Counted from the stretch's first letter, positions 6,928 to 16,484 are shown. The stretch: 30,126 nt of DNA from Croceibacterium_A sp964439725 (GCA_964439725.1 CAYTPY010000019.1:1-30126), one strand, 5' to 3'. Notes: generated by a model from the letters alone, not told the origin. A program made the numbers and translations.

Positions 6928-9533
6928 GTGCGGTCGTTTTTGCTAAGCACGCCAGCGGCCGCGGTCCTGACATCGATAGTCGCCGTTTGCCCGATAGCCT
7001 CCGCAGCGCAAACGGTCGCTCCGTCTGCACCCATCTTCTCCCTGCCGCCGGACAGCGACGGATCGGAGCGCAACCCGGCAGGACGTGAGGTTACGCTGAC
7101 CGCGCCGATCATGGATGGATCGGTCTACCTAGGAGACGCGACCGTCACATTGAGCGCTCATGGCACCGTTTCATTCTCTGCCGAGCGGCTTCTCGCCTTG
7201 TTGGAGCCGCGGCTGAGGCTGGAGGTGTTCAACAGCCTTCGCGAGACCCTGAACCGCAATGGCGCACTTGCGCCGGCAGATTTGCGCGCCAACGGGATCG
7301 ATCTACGATACGATCCGCAAACTCTACAGATTGAACTCGACATTGCCGTGACCAGCCGCGCTTCCAATGTGGTGGAGCTTTCGGGCGCGGACGGCCGCGC
7401 GGTGTCTTACGCACAGCCCGCCGATGTAAGCGGCTATCTCAATGCACGCGGGGCCATGGACTGGGTTCAGCAGGGGGATAACGAAGGGCTCAGCGCGCCG
7501 GTGATGTTCCTGGACGGCGCGGTGCGGATCAAGGACGTAGTTTTCGAAAGTGAAGCGAACTGGCAACCTGGGGCCGCGGGGGTAGATCTTCAGCGACGCG
7601 GCTCTCGGTTTGTCTATGACGACCGGGATCGGCTTGCGCGCTGGTCTGCCGGCGACTTGCTGACCATCGCTCGGGGCTTTCAGTCAGCGCCTGAGATAGC
7701 GGGGGTCGGGGTCACTCGTCGCTATTCCGTGCTTCAGCCTCAAACGCTCGTTCGCCCCCGCGGAAGCCGCAGCTTTCAGCTTGAGCGGCGTTCATTGGTG
7801 GAAGTGAGGATCAACGGNNNNNNNNNNNNNNNNNNNNNNNNNNNNNNNNNNNNNNNNNNNNNNNNNNNNNNNNNNNNNNNNNNNNNNNNNNNNNNNNNNN
7901 NNNNNNNNNNNNNNNNNTGGAAGTGAGGATCAACGGCCAGTTGGTTCGGCGGATAGAGTTGGACCCCGGGGCATACAATCTGCAGGACTTTCCTTTCACC
8001 CAGGGTTCCAACGACGTAGAACTGACGATTACGGACGATTCAGGCCGGACCGAGCGGCTCGATTTCAACATTTTCCTGGATCAGGCGCAGCTCGCCGAAG
8101 GATTGAGCGAGTTCGGCATTTACGGGGGTGTGCTGGCGCCGCTAGGGCTAACTGGTCCACGGTACAGCGACAGACCAGCCTTCACCGGCTTCTACAGGCG
8201 CGGCATGAGTGACCGCGTCACTCTGGGAGCGAACTTCCAAGCCGATCCGCAGAGCTGGATGGGCGGAGGTGAGGTCGTCTTCGCCACGCCGATCGGCTCT
8301 TTGGCCGGCTTTGCATCCGCCTCGGATGTCGCGGGACACGGCCGGGGATGGGCAACGCTGCTCACATTCCAGCGTACCATCGCCCGCGGGGGGCTAGGCG
8401 CCGACGCGCTTTCGCTCTCGTTCGAAGCCCGCAGTCGTGCCTTCGCCCCTGTGGGTGTGCTCAGACCTTTCAATCCTTATTCGTTGAGCGTGGGCGCAAG
8501 CTATAGCGCATCGCTGAGTGTAAACCTGTACGCAGGGCTGGATGCCCGCTACTCACGCGGCAGGGACGGCGAACCTGACGTGACCAGCCTACGCGGCACG
8601 CTGGGTGGGAATTTGTCGCAGAGGCTGAGCTTTGCAGGCGACGTCACTTATGAGCGGGATCAGCGCGGCAAGCGTTTCGCAGGCTTCCTATCGGTCACTT
8701 ACAGGTTCGATCGACGCTCAAGTGTACGAGCGGATCTCGACACGCGGTCTGACCGTGCGCGTCTGACGTATCAGACCTTCGGAGGCTCGGGCGTCGGCGC
8801 CTACAGCTTGAGCGCCGATGTGGAGCGAAGCGACATAGGCGCAGGCGCCAGCCTGAACGCGAACTACTACGCAAACCGGGCCGAGATCGGGTTCAGCCAC
8901 TTCGGTCTTTTCGACCGTGATCTGACAGGCTCCAGAGGGCAGCGCAGCTCGTTGCGATTCGGAACCGCCTTGGCTTATGCCGACGGCGTCGTGTCTATGG
9001 GCCGGCCGGTCCATGATGCCTTCGCTATCGTCAAAGCTCACCGGTCGGTGTCGGACTACGGGGTGCTGGTCGATCCCGCCGGCAGCTCGGCGTCCGCTAC
9101 TACAGGCAGCTGGGGCACGGCGCTGCAGCCGAACCTGAGCAGTTACAGCGATCGCTCGCTGACCATCACCGCACCCGAGGGGCCGGTAGATTTAGAATTG
9201 GGCGCGGGGTCGTTTCGACTCTTGCCGCCCTATCGAGGGGGGTACCTGCTCACAGCCGGTTCTGACTACAACGTCAGCGCCGTCGGACGCCTGTTGGACG
9301 CTGGTGGAGAGCCCGTGGCTCTTCTTTCGGGCATTGCAGTCGAAGCTGAGCACCCGGAGCGTGAAGCGGTGCCGTTCTTCACCAATGCAGCCGGGCGTTT
9401 CGGAGTAACGGGCCTTGCTCCCGGTCGCTGGATTTTGCGCATCTCGGGCGATGAGTACCGATACGAGATTGACCTTCCTGAGGAAGGAGGAACCGTGCGC
9501 CTGGGCGATCTGCGGCCCCAGCGAGAACTCTGA
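6928..9533 (+). CDS. Outer-membrane fimbrial usher (CsuD/FimD-like), split by an artefactual gap
   Basis: Two open stretches flank a 100-N run. The 19 nt before it (7799-7817) and after it (7918-7936) are identical. Removing the N run and one copy fuses them in frame into one 828-residue protein, a normal usher length. The join reads LVEVRING-QLVRRIELDPGAYN followed by LQDFPFTQGSNDVELTITDDSGR, the classic usher segment (NG...pG.y.l.d.p...g.n.v.v.i.D..G). A signal peptide lies at the N-terminus (STPAAAVLTSIVAVCPIASAAQ). The C-terminal half is beta-barrel-like (SYSASLSVNLYAGLDARYSRG) and ends with plug/C-terminal domains (GVTGLAPGRWILRISG). The protein forms the outer-membrane pore that accepts chaperone-subunit complexes. 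The GTG start at 6928 is 3 nt after the chaperone stop and has no good ribosome-binding site, suggesting coupling. Confidence 0.9.
7818..7917. other. Assembly gap (100 N) with duplicated 19-nt edges
   Basis: The sequences at 7799-7817 and 7918-7936 are identical (from TGGAAGTGAGG to CAACGG). Treating them as one copy restores the usher frame (890 + 1597 nt = 829 codons including stop). The gap is best explained as two overlapping contigs that were scaffolded but not merged. Confidence 0.92.
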
Positions 9534-9746
9534 TCGTTCTGCTGGCGATCAGCCCGTCAGTAGTGCCGCTTAGAAGGTATGGCACGGCCCGGCCGCTGTA
9601 CGCGGGAGTTAGCGACCTTTCTGTTCGGCCGTTGGTCGCCGGGCGAATGAGCTCCGACATCTCGAAGCACGGGCACTTGCGAATTCAGTCGAAGGGTTTC
9701 TCGCACCATCCGGCGTGGTTTGAGGACCCGGGAACGAAGAAGGGTG

Positions 9747-10433
9747 ATGAACGATGTGTCGGCACCGAAAGCTGGAGCGACTGTGCGAAAGATCATCTGG
9801 GCACTGATGCTCGTCCTAGTGGCTGCGGCTGGATTGGCTGTTGCGCAAGGCGAGAGCCTGCGCCGCCTTCTCCAAGGTGACCCTAAAGGTTGGGATTACA
9901 CTTGGCTTCGCCATGGGTTGGACGAGGCAGAGGAAGCAGCGCAAGCCACGATTAGGGGCGCACGTAAGGCCAGCACGCGGGCAGCGATAAACGCGCTGAA
10001 GCAAGCGATCCGCTATTCCCGATCCAGCGCCCGAAGCACGGGTACAGAACCCATTCCGGCCGATATTCGCGACCAGTTGGAGCCGTATTTCGATGAGGAC
10101 CTGCTGGATGATGTCCGTTGGGCCTATTCCAATCAGTACATCGACTTGGGTTCAGTGATATCGGCTTGGTACAGGGCGGAGGGCGGGGCGGTCACCCTCA
10201 TCGATACCATAGTCTATTCCAGCTCGTACGCCGCTGGCCGCCGCTTTCTTTGGGCGCACGAACTTACGCATGTGATGCAATATCGGGAGCTAGGGCTCGA
10301 TGGCTTCGCTCGGGTCTACGTCACGAACCCTCACTTGCTCGAGCAACAGGCTTGGGACAACGCTCGAAGGATCGAACTGGCTATTCAGCGCGACGCTCGT
10401 CGCGCGCGCGTCGCGGCAGAAGCATCGGGCTGA
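9747..10433 (+). CDS. Membrane-anchored DUF4157-type zinc metallopeptidase-like protein
   Basis: The protein has 228 residues from the ATG at 9747, preceded by a purine-rich AAGAAGGG site. Residues about 15-34 are hydrophobic (IIWALMLVLVAAAGLAVA) and form a signal anchor or signal peptide. A charged helical region with a conserved-looking IRDQLEPYFDEDLLDDVRWAY segment follows. At 171-175 is the zinc motif HELTH in the context LWAHELTHVMQYRELGLDGFARVY; downstream, NPHLLEQQAWDNAR offers Glu199 as a possible third ligand. This arrangement matches the DUF4157 family (putative peptidases often carried by toxins and extracellular contraction systems), but here it is free-standing. It lies 213 nt after the usher gene and faces the Mrp operon. 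A role in trimming envelope or pilus proteins is possible but not shown. Confidence 0.75.
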   Translation: MNDVSAPKAGATVRKIIWALMLVLVAAAGLAVAQGESLRRLLQGDPKGWDYTWLRHGLDEAEEAAQATIRGARKASTRAAINALKQAIRYSRSSARSTGTEPIPADIRDQLEPYFDEDLLDDVRWAYSNQYIDLGSVISAWYRAEGGAVTLIDTIVYSSSYAAGRRFLWAHELTHVMQYRELGLDGFARVYVTNPHLLEQQAWDNARRIELAIQRDARRARVAAEASG

Positions 10434-10447
10434 TAGGAGACGCTTAG

Positions 10448-10825
10448 CTATTCCTGCTTTTCAGGTGCGGTCTTCTCGGGACGTTCGTTGGTCGTCAATA
10501 CTCCCCGGTCTTCCAGACGGTCGCGGTAGAGCGCCGCGCGCGCCAGAAGCATGAAGGTCACCGGTGTGCTCATCGTGACGAAAATCGCGATCAGTATCTC
10601 GTGAACCGACAGTCGCGACCGCAGCACCGAGAAGCAGACAATCGACGCCAGAACGATCAATGCCATCCCAAGCGAGCTCCCTATCGTCGGAGGGTGAATG
10701 CGCATGAAGAACCCGTCGAGCCGCAGCAAACCGATGGAGCCGATCAGCGTCATGGCGCCCCCAGAGAGCGCCAGAAGCGCGACCAGTAATGCAGCCCAGG
10801 TCGGCAGGTCGGGCGCTTGGATCAT
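10448..10825 (-). CDS. mrpG: Mrp-type Na+/H+ antiporter subunit G
   Basis: The protein has 125 residues, with three hydrophobic helices near the N-terminus (WAALLVALLALSGGAMTLIG, MALIVLASIVCFSVL and ILIAIFVTMSTPVTFMLLARA) and the subunit-G element LLRLDGFFMRIHPPTIGSSLG. The C-terminus is short, hydrophilic and charged (TNERPEKTAPEKQE). In Mrp/Mnh/Pha complexes the G subunit is a small membrane protein needed for assembly of the multi-subunit Na+(K+)/H+ antiporter in the inner membrane. Its start overlaps the stop of subunit F by 4 nt, and it is the last gene of the operon. No clear terminator hairpin lies between it and the convergent peptidase gene, which ends 14 nt away. Confidence 0.92.
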   Translation of the reverse strand: MIQAPDLPTWAALLVALLALSGGAMTLIGSIGLLRLDGFFMRIHPPTIGSSLGMALIVLASIVCFSVLRSRLSVHEILIAIFVTMSTPVTFMLLARAALYRDRLEDRGVLTTNERPEKTAPEKQE

Positions 10826-11103
10826 TCGATCACCTCACCGCGCATCAGGAACTTGGCCAATGCCACCGTCCCAACGAAGCCCAGGACCGCGATGATCAGC
10901 GCGGCTTCGAAATAAAGCGTGCGTCCTGTCTGGATGCCAAAGGTCAGCAACAGCAGCAGCGCATTCACATAGAGGGTGTCCAAGCCAAGCACGCGATCCT
11001 GGGCACGAGGCCCAATCATCACCCGGTACGTGGCGCATGCCGAGGCGAGGCCCAGCATCACCTGGGTGGCCGTAATGGCCCAAGCCAAAAACACGCTGCT
11101 CAT
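10822..11103 (-). CDS. mrpF: Mrp-type Na+/H+ antiporter subunit F
   Basis: The protein has 93 residues and three predicted membrane helices: FLAWAITATQVMLGLASACA, YVNALLLLLTFGIQTG and AALIIAVLGFVGTVALAKFL. The characteristic subunit-F stretch YRVMIGPRAQDRVLGLDTLY lies between helices 1 and 2. It is a small membrane subunit of the Mrp antiporter complex. Its ATG overlaps the TGA of subunit E (ATGA at 11100-11103) and its own end overlaps the start of subunit G, so translation along the operon is coupled. Confidence 0.92.
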   Translation of the reverse strand: MSSVFLAWAITATQVMLGLASACATYRVMIGPRAQDRVLGLDTLYVNALLLLLTFGIQTGRTLYFEAALIIAVLGFVGTVALAKFLMRGEVIE

Positions 11104-11588
11104 GACTCAAAGATCTCCAGGAGCAGCCTTTCGTACCGGCCTTTGATGAGCGCAATCCATTCGTCTTCGTCGACCAGGTCGAGCACGTGGACGATCAGGA
11201 TGTTCTGGGCCCGATCGAGTTGCACCCAGATGGTGCCCGGAGTGGCGGTGATGATCAAGCCGAGTACCGCAAGACCGCGAGGTTCGCGCAGGTCGAGCGG
11301 AAGGTGAACGAAGCCGGCGACCTGGTCTCGGCGCGGAAACAGCACGATGGAGGCCACCGCGAAATTCGAACGGATGATGTCCACGAATACGGTCCAAGCC
11401 AGTGTCAGCGCGGCGCCGACTCCGCGCACCCGGAGGGGCTGCTGCCGCAACGCCGCCATGCCCCACGATCCGAGGAAGGCCGCAATGGCAGCGAGCACAA
11501 TCTGGCCCGGTGAAAATGACTGCGTCAACAGCAGCCACATGATGAACATTGCGAGCGCAACAAGCGGATGCGGAATCCAGCGCCTCAT
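11100..11588 (-). CDS. mrpE: Mrp-type Na+/H+ antiporter subunit E
   Basis: The protein has 162 residues from the ATG at 11588, which overlaps the stop of subunit D (ATGA). The frame stays open further upstream, but that part would lie within subunit D. The N-terminus has two adjacent helices (PLVALAMFIMWLLLTQ, IVLAAIAAFLGSWGMAAL). The family motif TATPGTIWVQLD appears later, followed by a cytoplasmic tail ending in RYERLLLEIFES. Subunit E is a conserved membrane protein of the Mrp complex required for full antiport activity. Length and order in the operon (after D, before F) fit the family. Confidence 0.92.
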   Translation of the reverse strand: MRRWIPHPLVALAMFIMWLLLTQSFSPGQIVLAAIAAFLGSWGMAALRQQPLRVRGVGAALTLAWTVFVDIIRSNFAVASIVLFPRRDQVAGFVHLPLDLREPRGLAVLGLIITATPGTIWVQLDRAQNILIVHVLDLVDEDEWIALIKGRYERLLLEIFES

Positions 11589-13219
11589 GGCCGGTCGCTC
11601 CGAACATCCGTTCGAGACGATCCAAGAACGGATTCGACGTAGCCCTGCCGATCCACCAACGAGTTGCCGGTCCGCTCCATGTATCTCATGACAGGACCCG
11701 CAAACACCATCAGGCCGAGGCACACAGCGAGCAGGAAGCCCACAGGAAGGGCCTCGGCAATACGCAGAGCCGGAAGAGGTTTGTCAGACGGCGTCCAGAT
11801 GAGGTCGATGCCCGCGCGGGTGGCCGCGATGAGCGTGGCCAACCCAGAGACGATCAGCAGGCCAATGAGCGTCCAAGTGGTAGCCGAAACCGTATTCTCG
11901 AGTTCCAGCAACCCATCAATGATGGCGAACTTTGCTATGAAGCCAGATAGCGGGGGCAGTCCCGCGATCACCAATACAGCAAAGGCAAAGCCACCACCCA
12001 GGATCGCGATGGTAGCGGGAATGACCACGCCGACCTCGTCCTCTTTCTCATCCTGCAGAGCGCCTGTATATTCGTCATCGAACACCGGCTCTGTCACCAC
12101 GCGAGTGCTGGTCTCCGCCTCGCGCCGTTCGACTAGCTCAATGAGAAGGTAGAAGGCAGCTATGCCGAGGGTCGAACTGACCAGATAAAACAGCGCCCCC
12201 CCGAGGACAGCTCCGGCGCCGGCACCGATCGTCGCCAGCAAAGTGCCCGAGGACACCAACAAGCTATATCCCGCAACCCTTGACAGGGTTCGTGACGCCA
12301 GAACCCCGACGGTGCCGAAGGTGATGGTGGCCAAGCCGCCGTACAGCAGCCACTCCTCGCCGAAGTTGGCCGTCCAGCCCACGTCTCCGCCGAAAAGAAG
12401 CAGGTAGACGCGGAGCACGGCGTAGACGCCGACTTTGCTCAGGATCGCGAACAGCGCGGCGACCGGCGGGGCTGCAGCAGCGTAAGTGCGGGGTAGCCAC
12501 AGCCCAAGCGGCCACATCCCAGCCTTCACCAGAAAAGCTATGCCCAGGATCGCCATGCCGCTTTGCACGATGGCTAGGTCAGTGGCGGCGATCAAAGGAA
12601 TGCGAGCGGCAAGATCGGCCATGTTGAGCGTGCCGGTCACGCCGTAGATCAACGCCGCTCCGATCAGGAAAAGCAACGAGGCTGCGATGTTGATCGAGAT
12701 GTAATGAAGTCCGGCCTTGACCCGGACGGCACCCGATCCGTGCAGCAGCAAGCCATAGGATGCGGCAAGCAGCACCTCGAAGAAAACGAAAAGGTTAAAC
12801 AGGTCGCCGGTCAGGAAGGCGCCGTTCAAGCCCATCAGCTGGAGCAGAAACAGGGCGTGAAAGCGCGGACTCGCGCGGTCCCAGCGTGCCAGCGAATAGA
12901 CCAAGGTCGCCAGTCCCAGGATGCTCGTAAGGACAAGCAAGAGCGCGGAAAGCCAGTCGATGACCAGCACGATTCCGAACGGGGCGGACCAGTTGCCTAT
13001 GGGGTAGGCCGTCGTGGCTGGCTCGTCCGCGAACCCTCGGGAGGCTGCACCTCGCAGCAAAAGGGTGGAAATAACCACGAGTGCGGTTGTCGTGATGAGG
13101 GCAATGAAGCGCTTGATTTGGTGTCGACGCTCGTCGAGCAATAACATTGACGCTGCGCCGAGCAGCGGAAGCAGGACCGGAAGCACGATCAGGTGGTCGA
13201 GCCAGGAAGAAGCGGTCAT
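11585..13219 (-). CDS. mrpD: Mrp-type Na+/H+ antiporter subunit D
   Basis: The protein has 544 residues with about fourteen hydrophobic helices and belongs to the proton-antiporter family shared with complex I subunits NuoL/M/N. Diagnostic segments are FLTGDLFNLFVFFEVLLAASYGLL (first part), FLVKAGMWPLGLWLPRTYAAA and PPVAALFAILSKVGVYAVLR. The lysines in the last two and the glutamate in FFEVLL match proton-channel positions of the family. Subunits A and D are the two ion-translocating subunits of Mrp complexes. There is a charged insertion around EYTGALQDEKEDEVG in the second half, somewhat longer than I would expect. The gene overlaps C and E by 4 nt each. Confidence 0.94.
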   Translation of the reverse strand: MTASSWLDHLIVLPVLLPLLGAASMLLLDERRHQIKRFIALITTTALVVISTLLLRGAASRGFADEPATTAYPIGNWSAPFGIVLVIDWLSALLLVLTSILGLATLVYSLARWDRASPRFHALFLLQLMGLNGAFLTGDLFNLFVFFEVLLAASYGLLLHGSGAVRVKAGLHYISINIAASLLFLIGAALIYGVTGTLNMADLAARIPLIAATDLAIVQSGMAILGIAFLVKAGMWPLGLWLPRTYAAAAPPVAALFAILSKVGVYAVLRVYLLLFGGDVGWTANFGEEWLLYGGLATITFGTVGVLASRTLSRVAGYSLLVSSGTLLATIGAGAGAVLGGALFYLVSSTLGIAAFYLLIELVERREAETSTRVVTEPVFDDEYTGALQDEKEDEVGVVIPATIAILGGGFAFAVLVIAGLPPLSGFIAKFAIIDGLLELENTVSATTWTLIGLLIVSGLATLIAATRAGIDLIWTPSDKPLPALRIAEALPVGFLLAVCLGLMVFAGPVMRYMERTGNSLVDRQGYVESVLGSSRTDVRSDRP

Positions 13220-13554
13220 TCCCCTTCGTCCCCGTCCACGTGGTCGGTGCCGGTCAAGCCGCGAGAGGCGAGCAACACGACGAGCAGTAGCGCCGTCATC
13301 GCGAAGGAAATCACGATCGCGGTCAGCACCAGCGCTTGCGGCAGCGGGTCGACATAGAGGTTGGGATCAGCGGCTTCCGAGCCAACGACCGGAGGCGCAT
13401 CCACTTTGAGCCTGCCCATCGCGTAGATGAACAGATTGACCGCATAGGAAATCAAGGAAAGCCCGATGATGACCTGGAACGTCCGCGGACGCAATAACAG
13501 CCAAATGCCCGATCCGGTGAACACGCCGATGCCCAACGCCAAGACCAGTTCCAT
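13216..13554 (-). CDS. mrpC: Mrp-type Na+/H+ antiporter subunit C
   Basis: The protein has 112 residues with three membrane helices and is homologous to the NuoK subunit of complex I. The N-terminus is LVLALGIGVFTGSGIWLLLR, followed by the subunit-C block FQVIIGLSLISYAVNLFIYAMG. The segment DPLPQALVLTAIVISFAMTAL is the conserved DPLPQALVLTAIVI element of MrpC/MnhC. It ends with a short acidic tail (TDHVDGDEGE). The start ATG overlaps the stop of the A/B fusion by one base and its stop overlaps subunit D by 4 nt. Confidence 0.94.
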   Translation of the reverse strand: MELVLALGIGVFTGSGIWLLLRPRTFQVIIGLSLISYAVNLFIYAMGRLKVDAPPVVGSEAADPNLYVDPLPQALVLTAIVISFAMTALLLVVLLASRGLTGTDHVDGDEGE

Positions 13555-16484
13555 CAGCCTTCTCCCTCAGCGGCTTCGCGCTTTGCTGGTTTGAGCAGGC
13601 GAGGTGTGCGGATGGACTGGTGGGCAACGGCGATCAGCATCAATGCCGTGGCGCCGACGACCAGAAGGAAGACGCCTAGATCGAACAGCAAGGCGCTGGC
13701 GAGCGGCACCTGGCCGAAGACCGGCAAATCGGCGTAGCGGAACCACGAGGTGAGGAAGGGATAGCCGAACAGGAAGGCACCAGAGCCGGTTAGAGCGGCA
13801 ATGAGCAATCCAGCGCCTGCCCACGTCAGCGGTTGCACCTTGATCCGGGCTTCGACGCTGCGGGTTCCCGCGGCGATATATTGCAGGATCAGCGCGATCG
13901 ACATCGTAACGCCTGCAGCAAAGCCGCCGCCAGGCAGGTCGTGGCCCCTGATCAGCAGGTACAAAGCCAGTACCAGGATGACCGGGAACAGCCACTCCAT
14001 GATGATGCGGGGGATGAAGATATAGTCGGTCAACGTGTCACCGACAGACCGGCCTTCTTTTTCTTCGTCGAACTCGTTTTGCAGGCGCTGCTGCGTGGGA
14101 CTGGCCACGCTCTCGCGCGCTGGCCGGAAACGGCGAAGGAGCGAGAACACCGTCAGCGCCACGACGGCCAATACGGTTATCTCCCCAAGGGTATCAAAGG
14201 CGCGGAAATCGACCAAAATCACGTTGACGACGTTGCGGCCGCCAGCCTCGGAATAGGCGTTTTCGATGAAGAACCGTGACACCGTGTCAGGCAGAGGCCG
14301 CGTCATGACCGCGTACGCCAGCAAGGTCATGCCCACGCCGCCCAAGACCGCGATCACGAAGTCGGTAACGCGCCTGGTCGAAACCCACCACGGAGTGCGC
14401 TCCTCCGGCCAAATGTCGGGCAGGCGCTTCGGGAGCCATCTGAGGCCCAGCAAGAGGAGGACAGTGGTCACCGTTTCAACGAGCAACTGGGTGAGTGCGA
14501 GATCGGGGGCGGAGAGCCATACGAAGCTGATGCAACTGACCAGGCCCGCGCCGGCTACGAGGATGAGCGCTGCGAGGCGGTGATACTTGGCCTGCCACGC
14601 CGCTCCGATCGCGCAGATGCCGCCGATGAGCCAGATCATGCCGAACCCGGGGTCGACCAAAGTGCCGCTCTCATTGCCCCAGGCGTAGCCATGTTGGAGG
14701 AACGGCAAGGTCGCCGCCAGGCAAGCCACCAGCACCAAAATGCGCAACTGCGGTTGCAGACGCCGGGTGCCGAACCAATCCACAGCGATACGGGCCCCGC
14801 CGATGATGATCGAAAGCACCGTTTCGAACATACGACGGCCTTTCAGGCGGCCCAAGAGCGGGGCTGTGCGCGCGTCGGTAACCTTCCTGCCGAAGAGGTA
14901 GTAGCCGATACCACCCAAGACGAGCGCCGCGATACTCAGGACGAGCGGCTGATTGAATCCGTGCCAAATTGCCAGGCTGTACGCCGGCGTTTCGTCTTGC
15001 AGGACCGAGCGGACCGCAATGTCGAGGAAAGGACCCACTGTCGCCGCCGGGAACATGCCGACCACGAGGCACGCCACAACGAGAACCTCTATGGGCAAAC
15101 GCATCCAGCGCGGTGCTTCATGCGGCTCCCTGTCCAGGCCTTGAGGCGGCGGACCGAAGAAGGTTTGGTGGATGAAGCGCACCGAGTAGAAAACGCTGAA
15201 GGCGAGAGCGATCGTCGCGACGAAGGGGAGTAGCTGATCGGTCGTGGTGCCGCTGTGCGATTCCAAGGCCTCTGCCAGGAACATTTCTTTCGACAAAAAG
15301 CCATTCAGCAGGGGTACGCCGGCCATCGCCGCTGCGGCTACCATGGCGAGCGTGGCGGTGATCGGCATGAACTTGTAGAGCCCGCTCAGGCGTCGCATGT
15401 CACGGGTGCCGGTTTCGTGGTCGATGATCCCGACGGCCATGAACAAAGAAGCCTTGAACGTGGCGTGATTGAGGGTGTGGAAGATCGCTGCCACAGCCGC
15501 CAGTGGGCTGCCAAGGCCGAGCAAAAGCGTGATCAGCCCCAGGTGGCTGATCGTCGAATAAGCCAGGAGCCCTTTCAGGTCGTGCTGGAAGATCGCCATC
15601 CAGGCGCCGGCGACCAGAGTGACCAAGCCGACGGTTGAGACCGTGTAGTACCAGGCGTCGGTGCCTGCCAGCACAGGCCAGAGGCGGATCAGCACGAAAA
15701 TGCCGGCTTTCACCATCGTCGCCGAATGGAGATAGGCCGACACCGGCGTGGGCGCGGCCATGGCGTGGGGCAACCAGAAGTGGAACGGGAACTGCGCGCT
15801 CTTGGTGAAGGCGCCAATCAGGATCAGGTACAGTGCCGGGAGGTAAAGCTCGCTTTCGCGAATGATGTCGCCCGATGCCAGAACCCGGTCGAGGTCGTAG
15901 CTTCCCGTGATCCTGCCGATCAGGAGTACACCAACGAGCAGACAAAGCCCGCCGGCAGCCGTGACGATGAGCGCCATGCGCGCCCCGCTGCGTGCTGTCT
16001 CGTTGTGGTGCCAGTAGCCGATCAGGAGGAACGAGAAGAGGCTGGTGAGCTCCCAGAAGAAGACCATCTGGACCAGGTTGCCCGACAGGACGAGCCCCAG
16101 CATCGAGCCCATGAAGGCGAGCAGGAAGGAGAAGAACCGGGGGACCGGATCGTCCGGAGACATGTAGTAGCGCGCATAGAGGACGACCAGGAAGCCGATC
16201 GCGAGGACGAGCAGCGCAAAGATCCAGGACAGGCCGTCGAGGCGCACGATGAGGTTGAGCCCGAGCGACGGCAGCCATTCGATTTCGGTGCGGAGAACGG
16301 TTCCATCCGCGACTGCCGGATAAAGGATTATCGCGATTATCGTGCCGCCCAACGCCACTGCGCCGGCGAGAAGGCCGGCCGCGTTCCGGGCGCGGGAAGG
16401 CAGGAATGCAGCGGCAAAACTGCCAAGAAAGGGCAGTCCCAGCATTAACAGCAGGAGACTGTCACGCGACGCTGTTATATCCAA
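13554..16484 (-). CDS. mrpA: Mrp-type Na+/H+ antiporter fused subunit A/B
   Basis: This is a 976-residue polytopic membrane protein. The first two thirds are MrpA/NuoL-like: WIFALLVLAIGFLVVLYARYY, FFWELTSLFSFLLIGYWH with the key Glu, HAMAAPTPVSAYLHSA followed by TMVKAG, and FHTLNHATFKASLFM. A central MrpA-specific region follows (LTQLLVETVTTVLLLLGLRWLP). The last ~150 residues are a fused MrpB: LTDYIFIPRIIMEWLFPV, then RGHDLPGGGFAAG, the B-subunit signature. Fused A-B is the usual arrangement in alphaproteobacterial (Pha-type) Mrp systems. The complex exchanges Na+ or K+ for H+ across the inner membrane and supports salt and alkali tolerance. The start is a TTG at 16484 immediately after GGGAGA, an unusually tight spacing; ATG at 16445 is an alternative but lacks a ribosome-binding site. 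Confidence 0.93.
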   Translation of the reverse strand: MDITASRDSLLLLMLGLPFLGSFAAAFLPSRARNAAGLLAGAVALGGTIIAIILYPAVADGTVLRTEIEWLPSLGLNLIVRLDGLSWIFALLVLAIGFLVVLYARYYMSPDDPVPRFFSFLLAFMGSMLGLVLSGNLVQMVFFWELTSLFSFLLIGYWHHNETARSGARMALIVTAAGGLCLLVGVLLIGRITGSYDLDRVLASGDIIRESELYLPALYLILIGAFTKSAQFPFHFWLPHAMAAPTPVSAYLHSATMVKAGIFVLIRLWPVLAGTDAWYYTVSTVGLVTLVAGAWMAIFQHDLKGLLAYSTISHLGLITLLLGLGSPLAAVAAIFHTLNHATFKASLFMAVGIIDHETGTRDMRRLSGLYKFMPITATLAMVAAAAMAGVPLLNGFLSKEMFLAEALESHSGTTTDQLLPFVATIALAFSVFYSVRFIHQTFFGPPPQGLDREPHEAPRWMRLPIEVLVVACLVVGMFPAATVGPFLDIAVRSVLQDETPAYSLAIWHGFNQPLVLSIAALVLGGIGYYLFGRKVTDARTAPLLGRLKGRRMFETVLSIIIGGARIAVDWFGTRRLQPQLRILVLVACLAATLPFLQHGYAWGNESGTLVDPGFGMIWLIGGICAIGAAWQAKYHRLAALILVAGAGLVSCISFVWLSAPDLALTQLLVETVTTVLLLLGLRWLPKRLPDIWPEERTPWWVSTRRVTDFVIAVLGGVGMTLLAYAVMTRPLPDTVSRFFIENAYSEAGGRNVVNVILVDFRAFDTLGEITVLAVVALTVFSLLRRFRPARESVASPTQQRLQNEFDEEKEGRSVGDTLTDYIFIPRIIMEWLFPVILVLALYLLIRGHDLPGGGFAAGVTMSIALILQYIAAGTRSVEARIKVQPLTWAGAGLLIAALTGSGAFLFGYPFLTSWFRYADLPVFGQVPLASALLFDLGVFLLVVGATALMLIAVAHQSIRTPRLLKPAKREAAEGEG

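Noticed and set aside
6928..7926. Truncated usher as a separate 332-residue gene or pseudogene
   Set aside because: The flanking 19-nt identity restores a full-length frame; there is no evidence of a real disruption.
15726..16448. Plus-strand frame of 240 codons inside the Mrp A/B gene
   Set aside because: Its product is rich in Glu, Gln, Arg and Asp with no domain, as expected opposite hydrophobic membrane codons.
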